A DNA stretch of 64,000 bases from the NCBI RefSeq assembly GCF_011769525.1, contig NZ_CP050440.1:7550001-7614000 (forward strand), in the 5' to 3' direction. The number at the start of each line of letters is the position of its first letter. Positions within the stretch are counted from its first letter, which is position 1. The translations under genes were made by a program, and so were the position numbers. The stretch is from Tolypothrix sp. PCC 7910 (GTDB lineage Bacteria > Cyanobacteriota > Cyanobacteriia > Cyanobacteriales > Nostocaceae). Under the pieces are notes generated by a model. The model saw only the letters and a list, made by a program, of their open reading frames with translations. It made no database searches and was not told where the DNA came from. Positions 10,701 to 20,500 of the stretch are shown piece after piece.

Positions 10701-13700
10701 CCGTGCTTGAGTTAGCAGTACCGACACCTGTGAATCTGCCAACATATAGGCTAATCGTTCTTGGGGATATGCTGGGTCTAGTGGAACGTAAGCACCACCA
10801 GCTTTGAGTATAGCCAATAACCCAATCACCATTTCGAGCGATCGCTCTACACAAATCCCTACCAATACTTCTGGTTTTACTCCCAGCTTTTGTAAATAAT
10901 GGGCTAATTGATTGGCGCGTTGGTTTAGCTCCTGATAGGTTAATTGCTCATTCTCAAATACCACTGCTACAGCATCAGGTGTTTTTTCTACCTGTGCTTC
11001 AAATAGCTGATGAATGCAAGCACTAGGATAGTCAATTCCTGTATCATTCCAATTAAGCAACAGTTGTCTTTCTGTAGCAGTTAAGATGGGCAAATTTGAT
11101 AATTGCTGGTGAGGATTGGTGAGAATTCCCACTAGTAAAGTCTGAAAATGCCCTTGCATTCTGCTAATAGTATCAGCGTCAAATAAATCGCTGTTATACT
11201 CAAAAACTCCCATCAAACCTTGATTAGTTTCTGTTAGCAGCAAGGTAAGATCAAATCTAGATGTTTCCGTACCTATTTCTTCTAAATTGATAGTTAATCC
11301 CGATAACTTGAGTTCTTCTGGAGGAGTATTTTGCAAAGCAAACATCACCTGAAATAGTGGTGAGTAGCTCAAGTGACGCTCTGGTTGTACCTCTTCTACT
11401 AACTGCTCAAACGGCAAATCCTGGTGAGTATAAGCACCCAGTGTCACCTCCCTGACTCGTTTGAGTAATTCCGAGAAACTAGGATTACCAGACAAGTCAG
11501 TTCGCAACACTAAAGTATTGACAAAAAAGCCAATTAATCCTTCAATTTCGCTGCGATTGCGGTTAGCGATGGGTGAACCGACGAGGATATCTTCTTGCCC
11601 TGTGTAGCGATAAAGTAAAGTTTGAAACGCCGCTAAAAGAGTCATAAACAGCGTTACGCCTTCCTGCTGACTCAAGGTTTTGAGTGCTTGGGTGAGAGAT
11701 GCAGAGACTTGAAACGCCTGTCTTTTACCGCTAGAAGTTTGAATGGGTGGTCTTGGTCGGTCAGTTGGCAGTTCTAATACTGGTAAACTACCTCCTAGTT
11801 GCTGCTTCCAATAGTCCATCTGAGAGGCTAACACCTCTTTTTGTAAGCATTCTCTTTGCCACACCGCAAAGTCTGCATACTGAATTGGTAGTTCTACAAG
11901 TGGAGAAGATTTGCCACTACAGTAGGCTTCGTATAGCGCAGTTAATTCCCGCACAATTACGCCTGTTGACCAAGCATCAGAGATAATGTGATGAATAGTA
12001 AATAATAATACATAGTCATCATCCTCTTGTTGTATAAGGATGGTGTTTAATAAAGGGCCATTTGTTAAATCAAAAGCTTGTTGTGCCTCAAGTGTAGCCA
12101 AAAGTTGAGTTTCTACAATCCGCGCCTGTGATGGTAATTCCCTTAAATCTATAATTGGTAATTTGATACTCCACGCTGGAGTAATTTGCTGAACTGCTTG
12201 TTCATCTACAACAGTAAATGTAGTTCGTAAAGCTTCATGGCGACGAACAATTTCATTCAAGCTTTGCTGTAACGCTGCTATATCCAGTAGACCCTGTAAG
12301 CGCACAGCTATCGAGAAGTTGTAATAAGAACTACCTGGTTGCCATTGTTCGAGAAACCATAGCCTAGCTTGAGGGAAGGAAAGGGGTAATAATCTATCTC
12401 TTCCTACTGGCTGAATCGGTGGAAGTTCAACTGCTTGGCTGTCTTTAAGCAATTTTTCTATATGTTCTGCCAGTGCAGCCACCGTTGGCAACTCAAACAA
12501 ACTCCGCAGGGGTAAATCTACCTGCAAGGCTTCCCGAATTTTAGAAGCAACTTGTGTTGCTAATAGTGAATGTCCACCCAATTCAAAGAAGTTATCATCT
12601 ATACCAACTTGTTCTAGATTGAGGATTTGTGACCAAATTCCCGCTATTACCTCTTCTACCGGAGTCCGAGGAGTTTGTCTCACATCTAGATTTCGTTGTC
12701 CTTCTTCTGGTGCAGGTAAATCTTGACGGTTGACTTTCCCGTTAGATGTTAAAGGTAAGGCAGGTAAAATTACAAAACTGGCAGGTATCATGTAATCAGG
12801 CAACTTTTCACTTAAAAAGCTTCGCCAATCGGTTAATTGAGCCTTCTGCAACAAACTTTCATCTTGCGGCACTAAATAAGCAACTAACCGCTTTTCTCCC
12901 GATGCTTCTTCCCTAGCTACACCCACAGTTTCCCGTACTAGTGGATGTTGTGCCAGTGCGGCTTCAATTTCTGCCAATTCTATCCGGAAGCCACGAATTT
13001 TCACTTGGTAGTCGCTACGTCCGAGAAATTCAATTGTCCCATCTGGGAGATAGCATCCTAAATCACCAGTTTTGTATAGCCTTGTTCCCGGTTTTTCGCT
13101 AAATGGATTAGGAATAAATTTCACAGCCGTCAGTTCTGGCTGATCCTGGTAACATCTGGCTAACCCCGCACCACCAATGTAGACTTCACCCTTAACTCCA
13201 ATAGGTGCAAGTTGTAATTGTTCTTCCAACACATAAACCTGTGTGTTAGCCAGTGGTTTACCGAGAGGAACTGTTTGGCTAGAAAGTTCTCTAGAAATTT
13301 CTACTGGATGGGTAAGTACACCAACAGTAGCTTCTGTAGGGCCGTAGTGATTGAAGATTTGACAATCTGAAGTATACTGTTTAATTTGCTCAATTAGTTG
13401 CCAACTAACAGTCTCACCGCCTAATACCAAACGCTGACGCGGCACAATCGACTCTGGTGTAGAAGATAGCAACAGAGAATTGATATGAGCCGGAACTATC
13501 TTCAGACAATCTATAGGATATCTCCGGCAATATTCAGCGAATGCGGTGGGGTCAGTTGACCGCTCGTAGGATATGATATGCAGACATCCACCAATGCAAA
13601 GCGCAGGGAATAAAACCGTGTTGCCCAAGTCCGCCGCTAAGGTGGAAACCATTGCAAAATTCTGGCATTCTGACAGGTTTAACCTATCGATGATGGCATT

Positions 13701-15584
13701 GACGTAATTGAGTAGTTGCTGATGTTCAACCGCAACGCCTTTGGCTTTACCTGTAGAACCAGAGGTAAATAACACATAGGCTAAATTCTGACTTGTGACT
13801 TGGCTGGTAGGATTAGCCTCACTTTCCTCAGCAATAGTTTCCCAATCTTTGTCTAAAGAGATAGTTGTGATGTCTGCAAACTTATGGGCTAATGAGGAAT
13901 GACTGAGGAGTAATGAGACTTGGGAATCTTGGAAGCGGGAAACCAAAGCTGCTGTAGGTAATGCTGGATCTAAGGGTACATATGCTGCACCTGCTTTGAG
14001 AATACCCAAGAGTCCGACAATCATTTCTAATGATCTATCTACGCATAAGCCTACTAATGCTTCTGGTGTCATTCCCTGTCTTTGCAGATAGTGAGCTAGT
14101 TGATTCGCTCGTTGGTTTAATTCTCGATAGGTTAATTGTTGGTTTTCAAAGACAACAGCAATATTATTAGGTGTTTTTTGTACTTGTTCCTCAAATAGTT
14201 GGTGAATGCACTTGTTGAGCGGATATTCTTGCTTAGTTTGGTTTACTTGGTTGAGTAATTGTTTCTCATTTTGACTGAGAATCTCTAGCTGAATAATAGG
14301 TAAATGAGGATGAGCGATCGCACTCGCTAACAAAGTCTCAAATTGCCCCGCTAAACGTTGTATATCTGCTATCTCAAATAAGTTGGCATCATAGTGCAAT
14401 GCTGCGGTTACTGTCTGATTTTGACGCAGGCATTGCAGTTTAATTTTAAATCGCTCAATACAAGTATATTGCTGCTCAATTTTAAACGAAACATCAGCAT
14501 TTATATAAATATTTGCTTGTTCTAAAAACTCAAAATCTAGAGAAAGGAAGCGCGGAATATTTGGTAGCTTAACCGTAATTTCTTCCCAATTAAAGTATTC
14601 TTGAAATTTATAAATATTATTTTGATTGTTAAAATTCTGCTGCAATATATCTAGAATGTTATATTCAGGCTGGAATTGCACTTCTAGAGGTAAATATTTG
14701 GCAAATAATCCTAAAGCAGACTCTAAATCTTGATATTTACGACCTTCAACGCCTAGTCCAACAATCAGGCTTTTTTGTTTGGTTAGACGATGCAACAAGA
14801 CCTGCCAACAAGCAAGTAAAAAATCAGATATAGAAGTATTATATTGCTGAGTTATCTTTTCTAATTGTTGTAAAAATCCGCCAGATATAACAAAATTTTG
14901 TGTTTTTGGCACAAACTCTAACTGTTTAACTGTCTTTTGTTCCCACGGCAGCTTTAATTCTGTGATTGACGAAATATCTTGTTTTATCCAGTAATCTCTA
15001 CCTACTTCTGTATCTTCTCCCTCTAATAATTCGTTTTGCCATTCAGCTAAATCAGCGTATTGTAATGGTTCGTCTTCTAACTCCTTATTATCAATACAAG
15101 CTGCGTAAGACTGGCCGATTTCTTTGACTAATATTTTTAATGTTGTAGCATCCGCACAAAGGGCAGGTAAACTAATAAATAAAACATATTTATATGGAGA
15201 CAAAGTGATTAGAGATAAACGCAATAAAGAGTATTGCTCAAAATCAAATATTTTTTGTCCTAACTGTGCAAATAAAGTAGATAACAATTCTTGTTGCTCA
15301 ATTGGACTACAACTGCTTAAATCATAATTTTCACCCCAACTAATACCACTATTTCTAATCACTTGAAATGGGACTGTCATCCCTGGTAAGCAATGAAAAT
15401 TAGTACGGAGTATTTCATGCCGCTTGACAACTTTTTCTAAAGCTAGTTGCAATCTGCTAATATCTAAATTGCCCTCTATCATAACTGCACACTGCGAACG
15501 ATAAGGGAAGTTGTCGGTTTCTTGTAATTGCCACAGATGTTTTTGCTGGGGTGAGAGGCGAAAACCCTGCATTTCTTCAAGCAT
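7731..15584 (-). CDS. NRPS, interface-like/A(Asp)/T/C/A(Thr)/T/C
   Basis: A 2617-residue two-module NRPS. Order seen: condensation-like domain (1-440) with PALCADA at 140-146 instead of HHxxxDG; A1 (about 455-960); T; canonical C; A2; T; and a terminal C domain with HHIVSDGW. A1 specificity residues read by alignment with PheA are D652, L653, T656, K695, then V, G, H, V, G, K: the full aspartate code DLTKVGHVGK. A2 gives DFWNIGMVHK, the full threonine code. There is no thioesterase; the terminal C domain should pass the chain to the next NRPS. A TauD gene lies 21 bp upstream, so the aspartate is probably beta-hydroxylated. The last ~25 residues after KRRSIS look like translated interspersed repeat DNA. 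Domain calls and codes are solid; the product is inferred. Confidence 0.96.
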   Translation of the reverse strand: MLEEMQGFRLSPQQKHLWQLQETDNFPYRSQCAVMIEGNLDISRLQLALEKVVKRHEILRTNFHCLPGMTVPFQVIRNSGISWGENYDLSSCSPIEQQELLSTLFAQLGQKIFDFEQYSLLRLSLITLSPYKYVLFISLPALCADATTLKILVKEIGQSYAACIDNKELEDEPLQYADLAEWQNELLEGEDTEVGRDYWIKQDISSITELKLPWEQKTVKQLEFVPKTQNFVISGGFLQQLEKITQQYNTSISDFLLACWQVLLHRLTKQKSLIVGLGVEGRKYQDLESALGLFAKYLPLEVQFQPEYNILDILQQNFNNQNNIYKFQEYFNWEEITVKLPNIPRFLSLDFEFLEQANIYINADVSFKIEQQYTCIERFKIKLQCLRQNQTVTAALHYDANLFEIADIQRLAGQFETLLASAIAHPHLPIIQLEILSQNEKQLLNQVNQTKQEYPLNKCIHQLFEEQVQKTPNNIAVVFENQQLTYRELNQRANQLAHYLQRQGMTPEALVGLCVDRSLEMIVGLLGILKAGAAYVPLDPALPTAALVSRFQDSQVSLLLSHSSLAHKFADITTISLDKDWETIAEESEANPTSQVTSQNLAYVLFTSGSTGKAKGVAVEHQQLLNYVNAIIDRLNLSECQNFAMVSTLAADLGNTVLFPALCIGGCLHIISYERSTDPTAFAEYCRRYPIDCLKIVPAHINSLLLSSTPESIVPRQRLVLGGETVSWQLIEQIKQYTSDCQIFNHYGPTEATVGVLTHPVEISRELSSQTVPLGKPLANTQVYVLEEQLQLAPIGVKGEVYIGGAGLARCYQDQPELTAVKFIPNPFSEKPGTRLYKTGDLGCYLPDGTIEFLGRSDYQVKIRGFRIELAEIEAALAQHPLVRETVGVAREEASGEKRLVAYLVPQDESLLQKAQLTDWRSFLSEKLPDYMIPASFVILPALPLTSNGKVNRQDLPAPEEGQRNLDVRQTPRTPVEEVIAGIWSQILNLEQVGIDDNFFELGGHSLLATQVASKIREALQVDLPLRSLFELPTVAALAEHIEKLLKDSQAVELPPIQPVGRDRLLPLSFPQARLWFLEQWQPGSSYYNFSIAVRLQGLLDIAALQQSLNEIVRRHEALRTTFTVVDEQAVQQITPAWSIKLPIIDLRELPSQARIVETQLLATLEAQQAFDLTNGPLLNTILIQQEDDDYVLLFTIHHIISDAWSTGVIVRELTALYEAYCSGKSSPLVELPIQYADFAVWQRECLQKEVLASQMDYWKQQLGGSLPVLELPTDRPRPPIQTSSGKRQAFQVSASLTQALKTLSQQEGVTLFMTLLAAFQTLLYRYTGQEDILVGSPIANRNRSEIEGLIGFFVNTLVLRTDLSGNPSFSELLKRVREVTLGAYTHQDLPFEQLVEEVQPERHLSYSPLFQVMFALQNTPPEELKLSGLTINLEEIGTETSRFDLTLLLTETNQGLMGVFEYNSDLFDADTISRMQGHFQTLLVGILTNPHQQLSNLPILTATERQLLLNWNDTGIDYPSACIHQLFEAQVEKTPDAVAVVFENEQLTYQELNQRANQLAHYLQKLGVKPEVLVGICVERSLEMVIGLLAILKAGGAYVPLDPAYPQERLAYMLADSQVSVLLTQARLLENQPSHNAQVVCLDQYRESLTQHSTDNLDSGAKAHNLAYVIYTSGSTGQPKGVLVTHANVARLFSAVEPWYHFNEQDVWTLFHSYAFDFSVWEMWGALLYGGRLVVVSYWMARSPEAFYQLLSQERVTVLNQTPSAFHQLIRVEESLEQIKELNLRLVIFGGEALEIQSLQPWFERHGDRFPQLVNMYGITETTVHVTYRPLTMADLDQTVSVIGKPIPDLQIYILDQRQQLLPMGVPGEIYVGGAGLARGYLNRLELTQERFIPHPLSEQPDARLYKSGDLGRYLPNGDIEFLGRIDNQVKIRGFRIEIGEIEAAINQHPLVQASVVVVREDEPGAQRLVAYVVLKPEQTLVIAELRRFLAEKLPNYMLPAAFVTLEKFPLTPNGKVDRRALPTPEITRIYIEEVFVAPRNTIEEAIAQIWQEILGVEQVGVNDNFFELGGHSLLATQVISRLRNTLEIDLPLRYLFESPTVAELAKTIQEKATPKLGLHTASIQGVVRDANIPLSFAQARLWLLEQLHPGSNAYNISAAVQLCGELNITALEQSLNEIINRHEVLRTLFSLVNGQAYQTIAPSLTVQLPIIDLCNLPAAERAAEVERLAIAESRRTFDLNQLPLLRCTLLHLDEQEYVVLLTMHHIVSDGWSMGVFIQELAALYAAFCAGKASPLPELPIQYADFAVWQRQWLQGEVLQTQLDYWQQQLKNLSILELPTDFPRPPERTFRGAKQTLVLNSSLSHALKQLSAETGVTLFMTLLAGFQTLLHWYTNQDDIVVGTDVANRNQAETESLIGFFVNQLVLRTDMAGNPSFRELLERVCDRTLSAYTHQDLPFDKLVEVLNPERDLSRAPLFQVKCILQNAPMPALELPGLKLSLLDIDKGVVEFDLLLILTDTEQGLIADLKYSTDLFKPTTVSRLLKNLEIVLNTVVQQPNIQLTDIKTILDAANQQQRQAQAQEYHKTLEQKFMKVKRRSISTQKDAGKSADSRGEED

Positions 15585-15605
15585 GATGATTCTCCGTACT
15601 TGACA

Positions 15606-16640
15606 CTAAATATATTGATGACTAAATTGTTCTGACATTCCCACTACAACTTTTCGCTGTCCGCTAAATGGCTGTCTTCCGTGTGCTGTCAGCATATTGT
15701 CTAACATTAAAACGTCCCCAGCTTGCCAAGGAAAAATCACGGTTTCTTGTTGGTAAGCGGCGCGAATTTCTTCTAACACAGTCGCTTCAATTGGTGAACC
15801 ATCACCGTAGTAAGTATTATGTGGTAAATCTTCTTCTGAAAACTCTGCTAATAAGGCTTCGCGGATGTTTGGTTCTAAGGTTGAGACATGAAAGAAGGCG
15901 GCGTGATTAAACCAAACTAGTTCCCCAGTTTTGGGATGTATAGTAATAGCTTGTCTGACTTGACGAGTTCGCAAACGATTTCCCTCTTTCCACTCAAATT
16001 CAATCCCATGACTACGGCAAAATGTTTCCACTTCGCTGGGGTTGGTAGTTTGAAAGACTGTTTGCCAAGGTAAACCAAAACCATCGCCAAAGTTACGGAC
16101 GTACATCACTCCATTTTCGAGGAAGCGATCGCGGATTTTTGGGTTAATCTGTTTAAATAATTTACGGGTGTCTGCAATCGGTGTTTCTCCACCTTGTTTG
16201 GCTGGTGTGACACAGTGAAAGAAAATCTTTAAAGGCCAAACCGCAGCGTAGGAATTTTCACTATGGAGAAAGATACTTTGGTTAGCTGGATAATCTGTTG
16301 ATGTGTAGATTTTACCTTGAATTGCACTCCGAGGTGAAGAGCGATCGCGATATTCTAGCAACTCTCCAGAAACGGTCTGAATAAATTGCTCAAATTCCAG
16401 CATACTGCCAATTTCAAAATTACGAAACAGGATACCTCCATATTTCAGCAAATTTTTAGCAATCAATTCTTGATTACTAGCTGTCCATTTAATTAAATTA
16501 ATTCCTGCAATATTAGGTTGCACCAATAAAGGCAAAGAACTATCAGCAAACAAAGGCTTCGCTGTGATTAATTCGACTTGTGATAGATTCACACATTGCC
16601 GTCTTTTAGCTCTGATTGTAGATGATGTTGTAGATTGCAT
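15606..16640 (-). CDS. TauD-family hydroxylase, probable aspartyl beta-hydroxylase
   Basis: A 344-residue Fe(II)/2-oxoglutarate dioxygenase of the TauD family, clearly paralogous to the protein at 6671-7696. The ligands are H126-x-E128 (LHSENSY) and H320 (AHGRQPF). It lies 21 bp before the NRPS whose first module carries the aspartate code and an interface-like N-terminal domain, so hydroxylation of carrier-bound Asp to beta-hydroxyaspartate, an Fe(III) ligand of many acyl siderophores, is the best reading. The N-terminus has AKRRQCVNLS, matching the basic tail motif of the neighbouring condensation-domain proteins. The two hydroxylases differ enough across their sequence to have different substrates. 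Chosen start ATG at 16638-16640. Confidence 0.92.
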   Translation of the reverse strand: MQSTTSSTIRAKRRQCVNLSQVELITAKPLFADSSLPLLVQPNIAGINLIKWTASNQELIAKNLLKYGGILFRNFEIGSMLEFEQFIQTVSGELLEYRDRSSPRSAIQGKIYTSTDYPANQSIFLHSENSYAAVWPLKIFFHCVTPAKQGGETPIADTRKLFKQINPKIRDRFLENGVMYVRNFGDGFGLPWQTVFQTTNPSEVETFCRSHGIEFEWKEGNRLRTRQVRQAITIHPKTGELVWFNHAAFFHVSTLEPNIREALLAEFSEEDLPHNTYYGDGSPIEATVLEEIRAAYQQETVIFPWQAGDVLMLDNMLTAHGRQPFSGQRKVVVGMSEQFSHQYI

Positions 16641-16699
16641 AACTTAATAAATTAATTACTCATAAATATTGGTACTTCGCCAATAAACCTGGGCAAATA

Positions 16700-16797
16700 T
16701 CTGCGTAAATCTGCGCTTACCTCCCTTCGGGTTCACCAGTCGTCTACGGAGGGAAACCCTCCTACAACGCTGGTTCACCGCGCCTCCTCTGCGTTCT
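16700..16797. repeat. Interspersed repeat of Nostocales type
   Basis: The gap between the GNAT gene and the hydroxylase gene holds a mosaic of short dispersed sequence: GGAGGGAAACCCTCC (16748-16762) is a perfect arm pair, and CCTCCCTTCGGG is nearby. Such sequences are typical of intergenic DNA in Nostoc relatives. No gene is seen here. The hairpin may weaken read-through within the operon. Confidence 0.6.
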
Positions 16798-16843
16798 TAT
16801 TTAGAATAATATTTATGGCAACATCAAATTATTTATTTAATAA

Positions 16844-17425
16844 TTATGCAGTCAAATATTTTGCATAATCGAAATTCTCTTTATCAATAAAGTAGATAAC
16901 AACCTCTTGATTATTATATTCATAAATGAACTTTTGATAAAGCTTTAATCCGGCTTTTTCCATCACACGAATAGAAGCTAAATTAGCTGCTAAAGCAGCA
17001 CCTAAAACACGCTGTATTCCAAACTCAGAAAAACCTTTAGCAATCAGTGCTTTAGCACCCTCTGTTGCATAACCTCTGCCCCAAGCAGCTTTTCGCAATC
17101 GATATCCTAATTCAATATCATTGGGATTAGCTAATTGCGGATTGAAATAAGCAGCGTGGACTATAGGTCTAAATAAAAACCAACCAATAAAGGCTTGACT
17201 AGATTTTTCAATTGCTGCCCAGCACCCGTAATTATCATATTTTTCATAATAAGAAAAATATGATGGCAGAATTTGATTTTGAATCACTGTGTAACTAGTT
17301 GGCTGTCCTACATTGGTTGTAAACCGAACAACTTCAGGGTCACTATCTAGTTCAAATAAATTATCAGCATCTTTTGCGGTAAGCTGGCGCAAAATTAAGC
17401 GTTCTGTTTCTAACAATACCTTCAT
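16844..17425 (-). CDS. GNAT acetyltransferase, RimJ/RimL type
   Basis: A 193-residue GNAT-fold protein of the RimJ/RimL class. It opens with ETERLILRQLTAKDADNLFELDSD, typical of the family, and has the acetyl-CoA loop RKAAWGRGYATEGAKALI at about 130-147 followed by NLASIRVMEKAGL. It lies in the siderophore operon, 85 bp after the acyl-ligase gene and 203 bp before the first hydroxylase. It could acetylate a side-chain amine such as hydroxy-ornithine or act on an intermediate, but members of this family often modify proteins or antibiotics, so a hitchhiking gene is possible. No hydroxylase for ornithine is seen in the window. Confidence 0.85.
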   Translation of the reverse strand: MKVLLETERLILRQLTAKDADNLFELDSDPEVVRFTTNVGQPTSYTVIQNQILPSYFSYYEKYDNYGCWAAIEKSSQAFIGWFLFRPIVHAAYFNPQLANPNDIELGYRLRKAAWGRGYATEGAKALIAKGFSEFGIQRVLGAALAANLASIRVMEKAGLKLYQKFIYEYNNQEVVIYFIDKENFDYAKYLTA

Positions 17426-17510
17426 TTTATTTTCTCATGAATTATGAAATTTTCATTAGAAATTTTGTGTTCATACTTCGACTTATTTCAAAAATATGAA
17501 AGCTTATTTG

Positions 17511-20500
17511 TCACAGAGTAATTGCTTTACGTTTTGTCAATTTCAATTTCTGAATAGAAGTATATTCCAGTTCTTGTGCTTGAATTATTTGTTGTTCTCT
17601 GTCTGTTTCGGAAAGAATAGTTTCTAGTTCGTCTACTCTGATATCAGGATTTTCAATAACACGACTTATAAGCATTTCAAAATGATTAATCATTCTGGTA
17701 ATAGTTGTGCTATTAAACAACTCTATTTTGTACTCCAAGGAACCTTGAAAACCTGCTGCACTTTCCCAAATACTAAATTTCAAATCAAACTTAGATGTAC
17801 CGCTATCAACTTCTTGGGGTTGTAGAGTTAGTTCTGGAAGTTCTATAGCTGGAATTGGTGCATTTTGCAGAATAAACATTACCTGGAAGAGTGGGTTATA
17901 ACTTAAGTTTCGCTCTGGCTGCAATTCTTCCACTAACTTTTCAAAAGGTACATCTGGATGTGCAAAAGCGGCTAAAGCGACTTGGCGCACCCGTTGTAAG
18001 AATTCTCTAAAACTAGGATTACCACCAAAGTCAGTACGTAAAACGAGAGTATTGATAAAAAATCCAATTAGGTTTTGAGTTTCTGTTTTGGTACGACCGA
18101 CTATAGGTGAACCGGCTAAAATATCTAATTGTTTTGTATAGCAGTACAGCAATGTTTTGAATACCGCTATCAATGTCATAAATTGAGTAGCACCTTCTCG
18201 CTGATTAAATTCCTTGACAGCTGCACTCAGTTCTTTAGTAAAGGTAAAAAATTGCTTTTTCCCAGTGAAGGTTTGTATAGCTGGTCTGGGACGGTCAGTA
18301 GGAAGTTGCAGTACAGGAATATTACCACTTAATTGCTGCTGCCAGTAATGAAGTTGCTGACGAAAAACTTCGCCTTGTAGCCATTGTCTTTGCCAATAGG
18401 CAAAATCTGCATATTGAATAGTCAGTTCTGGAAGCGGTGAGGGTAAACCTTGAACAAAAGCCTTGTAAATCTCTGCAAGTTCTTGGATGAGAATACCAAT
18501 AGACCAACCATCAGAAATGATATGGTGCATACAGAGTATTAATATATGCTCTTTTTGTGTCAAACGCAAAAGTTGCGATCGCAATAATGGCGCGTTTGTC
18601 AAATCAAAAGGTTGCTGCGCTAAGTCAGTAGCCAAGCGCAAAGCTATATCTCGATTTGCTTCAGCCAATTCTACAACAGGCAGCGACAATTTTACATCCG
18701 GCACAATTACTTGCACAGGTCGCCCTTCCACAGATAAAAAACCTGTCCGTAAAGCTTCGTGACGCTTAATAACTTCGTTGAGGCTTTGCTCTAAGATACC
18801 TACATTCAAATTGCCAGTTAAATGTATGGCAATAGGCACATTGTAGAAGGGATTCCCTGGCTCTAATTGGTCGAGAAACCACAACCTTTCTTGAGCTAAA
18901 CACAATGGTAATTCTGTTTCACGAGAAATAGGCTTAATTTCCAGCTTTTTCAGCGTAATATCTGGCGTTTGTGCTGCAATTTGTTCTGCTAGGTACTTAA
19001 CACTAGCATCTTGTAAAAGGTCGTTGACAGATACACTCACCCCAAACTCTACTTCAATCGTATTTTTGATATCAAAAGCGATCAAGGAATCAATCCCCAA
19101 AGTTGTTAGAGATTGTTGAGGGTGTACTTTTGAAACTGAAATTTTTAAGGCTTGAGCAACCAAGTCTTGTAGGTATGAAATTAGAGAACTCTGCTCTTGC
19201 TTCAAGCTGATAGTTTCTAAATCTTCCCCAATATCTAGAATGCTTTGATTTACTACTTGCAAAGTACCTGCTAGAAACTCTGTCTTACAAGCGCGGCGTT
19301 GAATTTTACCACTAGAAGTTTTGGCAATAGTACCACCTTTAATTAAAACCACTGCATAAACTTGTACCTCATGTTCTTGCGCTACAGCCTGTCGAATTGC
19401 AGTAGTAACTTCTTCTAAATTAGGTTTGGCGCGAAACTCCAACTCTTGCACCACTACCAAGCGTTCTTCATTGTCTATGTCTACTGCAAAAGCAGCATTA
19501 CTACCCAGACGTAAGGAAGAATGACTGCGTTCTGCTGTCAGTTCTATATCTTGGGGGTAAAGGTTGCGTCCTCTGATGATAATTAAATCTTTAGCTCGTC
19601 CAGTAATGAAAAGTTCGCCATCATGGAGAAAGCCTAAGTCTCCTGTTCGTAAAAATGGCCCTTCTCCTGTATCTTGCAGGTAGGCGTGAAAGGTTTGCTC
19701 GGTTTCTTCTAGGCGCTTCCAGTAGCCATAACCAATACTAGGCCCAGATACCCAAATTTCTCCCACTTCATCGGGATCGCAACGTGTCAAGGTTTCTGGG
19801 TTCGCAATCACAATATTCTGTTGTGTTACAACTCGACCACAACTAACTAATGTAATTATGTTCTCTGTGTTTGCAACTAGATGAACAATTTTATTTCGTT
19901 CTAAAGCGTTACGTTGCAGAGATAAGCTATTTACTAACGCAGATTTGACGCTACCCGATACCATCAAAGTTGCCTCTGCCATACCATAACAAGGGTAAAA
20001 AGCTTCTGGACGGAACCCACATTCAGCGAAAGTTCCTGCAAACCTCTCTAATGTCTCGTGACGAATTGGTTCAGCACCGTTAAAAGCTACACTCCAGCTG
20101 CTTAAATCTAGGGTAGAGCGTTGTTCGGGGGTAATTTTTTCAATACAAAGTTCATAAGCGAAGTTGGGAGCGCCACTAGTCGTTCCTCGATAATGAGAAA
20201 TGACCTGTAACCAACGGTAGGGACGTTGGAGAAAAGCCGCTGGCGGCATCATAATACAAGGAAAACCACCATATAAAGGTTGCAGTACGCCGCCAATCAA
20301 CCCCATATCATGGTAGACAGGGAGCCAAGTCACAAATTTACTACTAGTAGTATGTTCCATATACTGGCGTGTTACCTCTGCATTGTGTAGCAGGTTGCCA
20401 TGAGTCAGCATGACACCTTTGGGTGTGCCTGTAGAACCGGAAGTATATTGTAAAAATGCCAGAGTATCTATATTAATAGACGGCTTTTGCCAAGTTGCTT

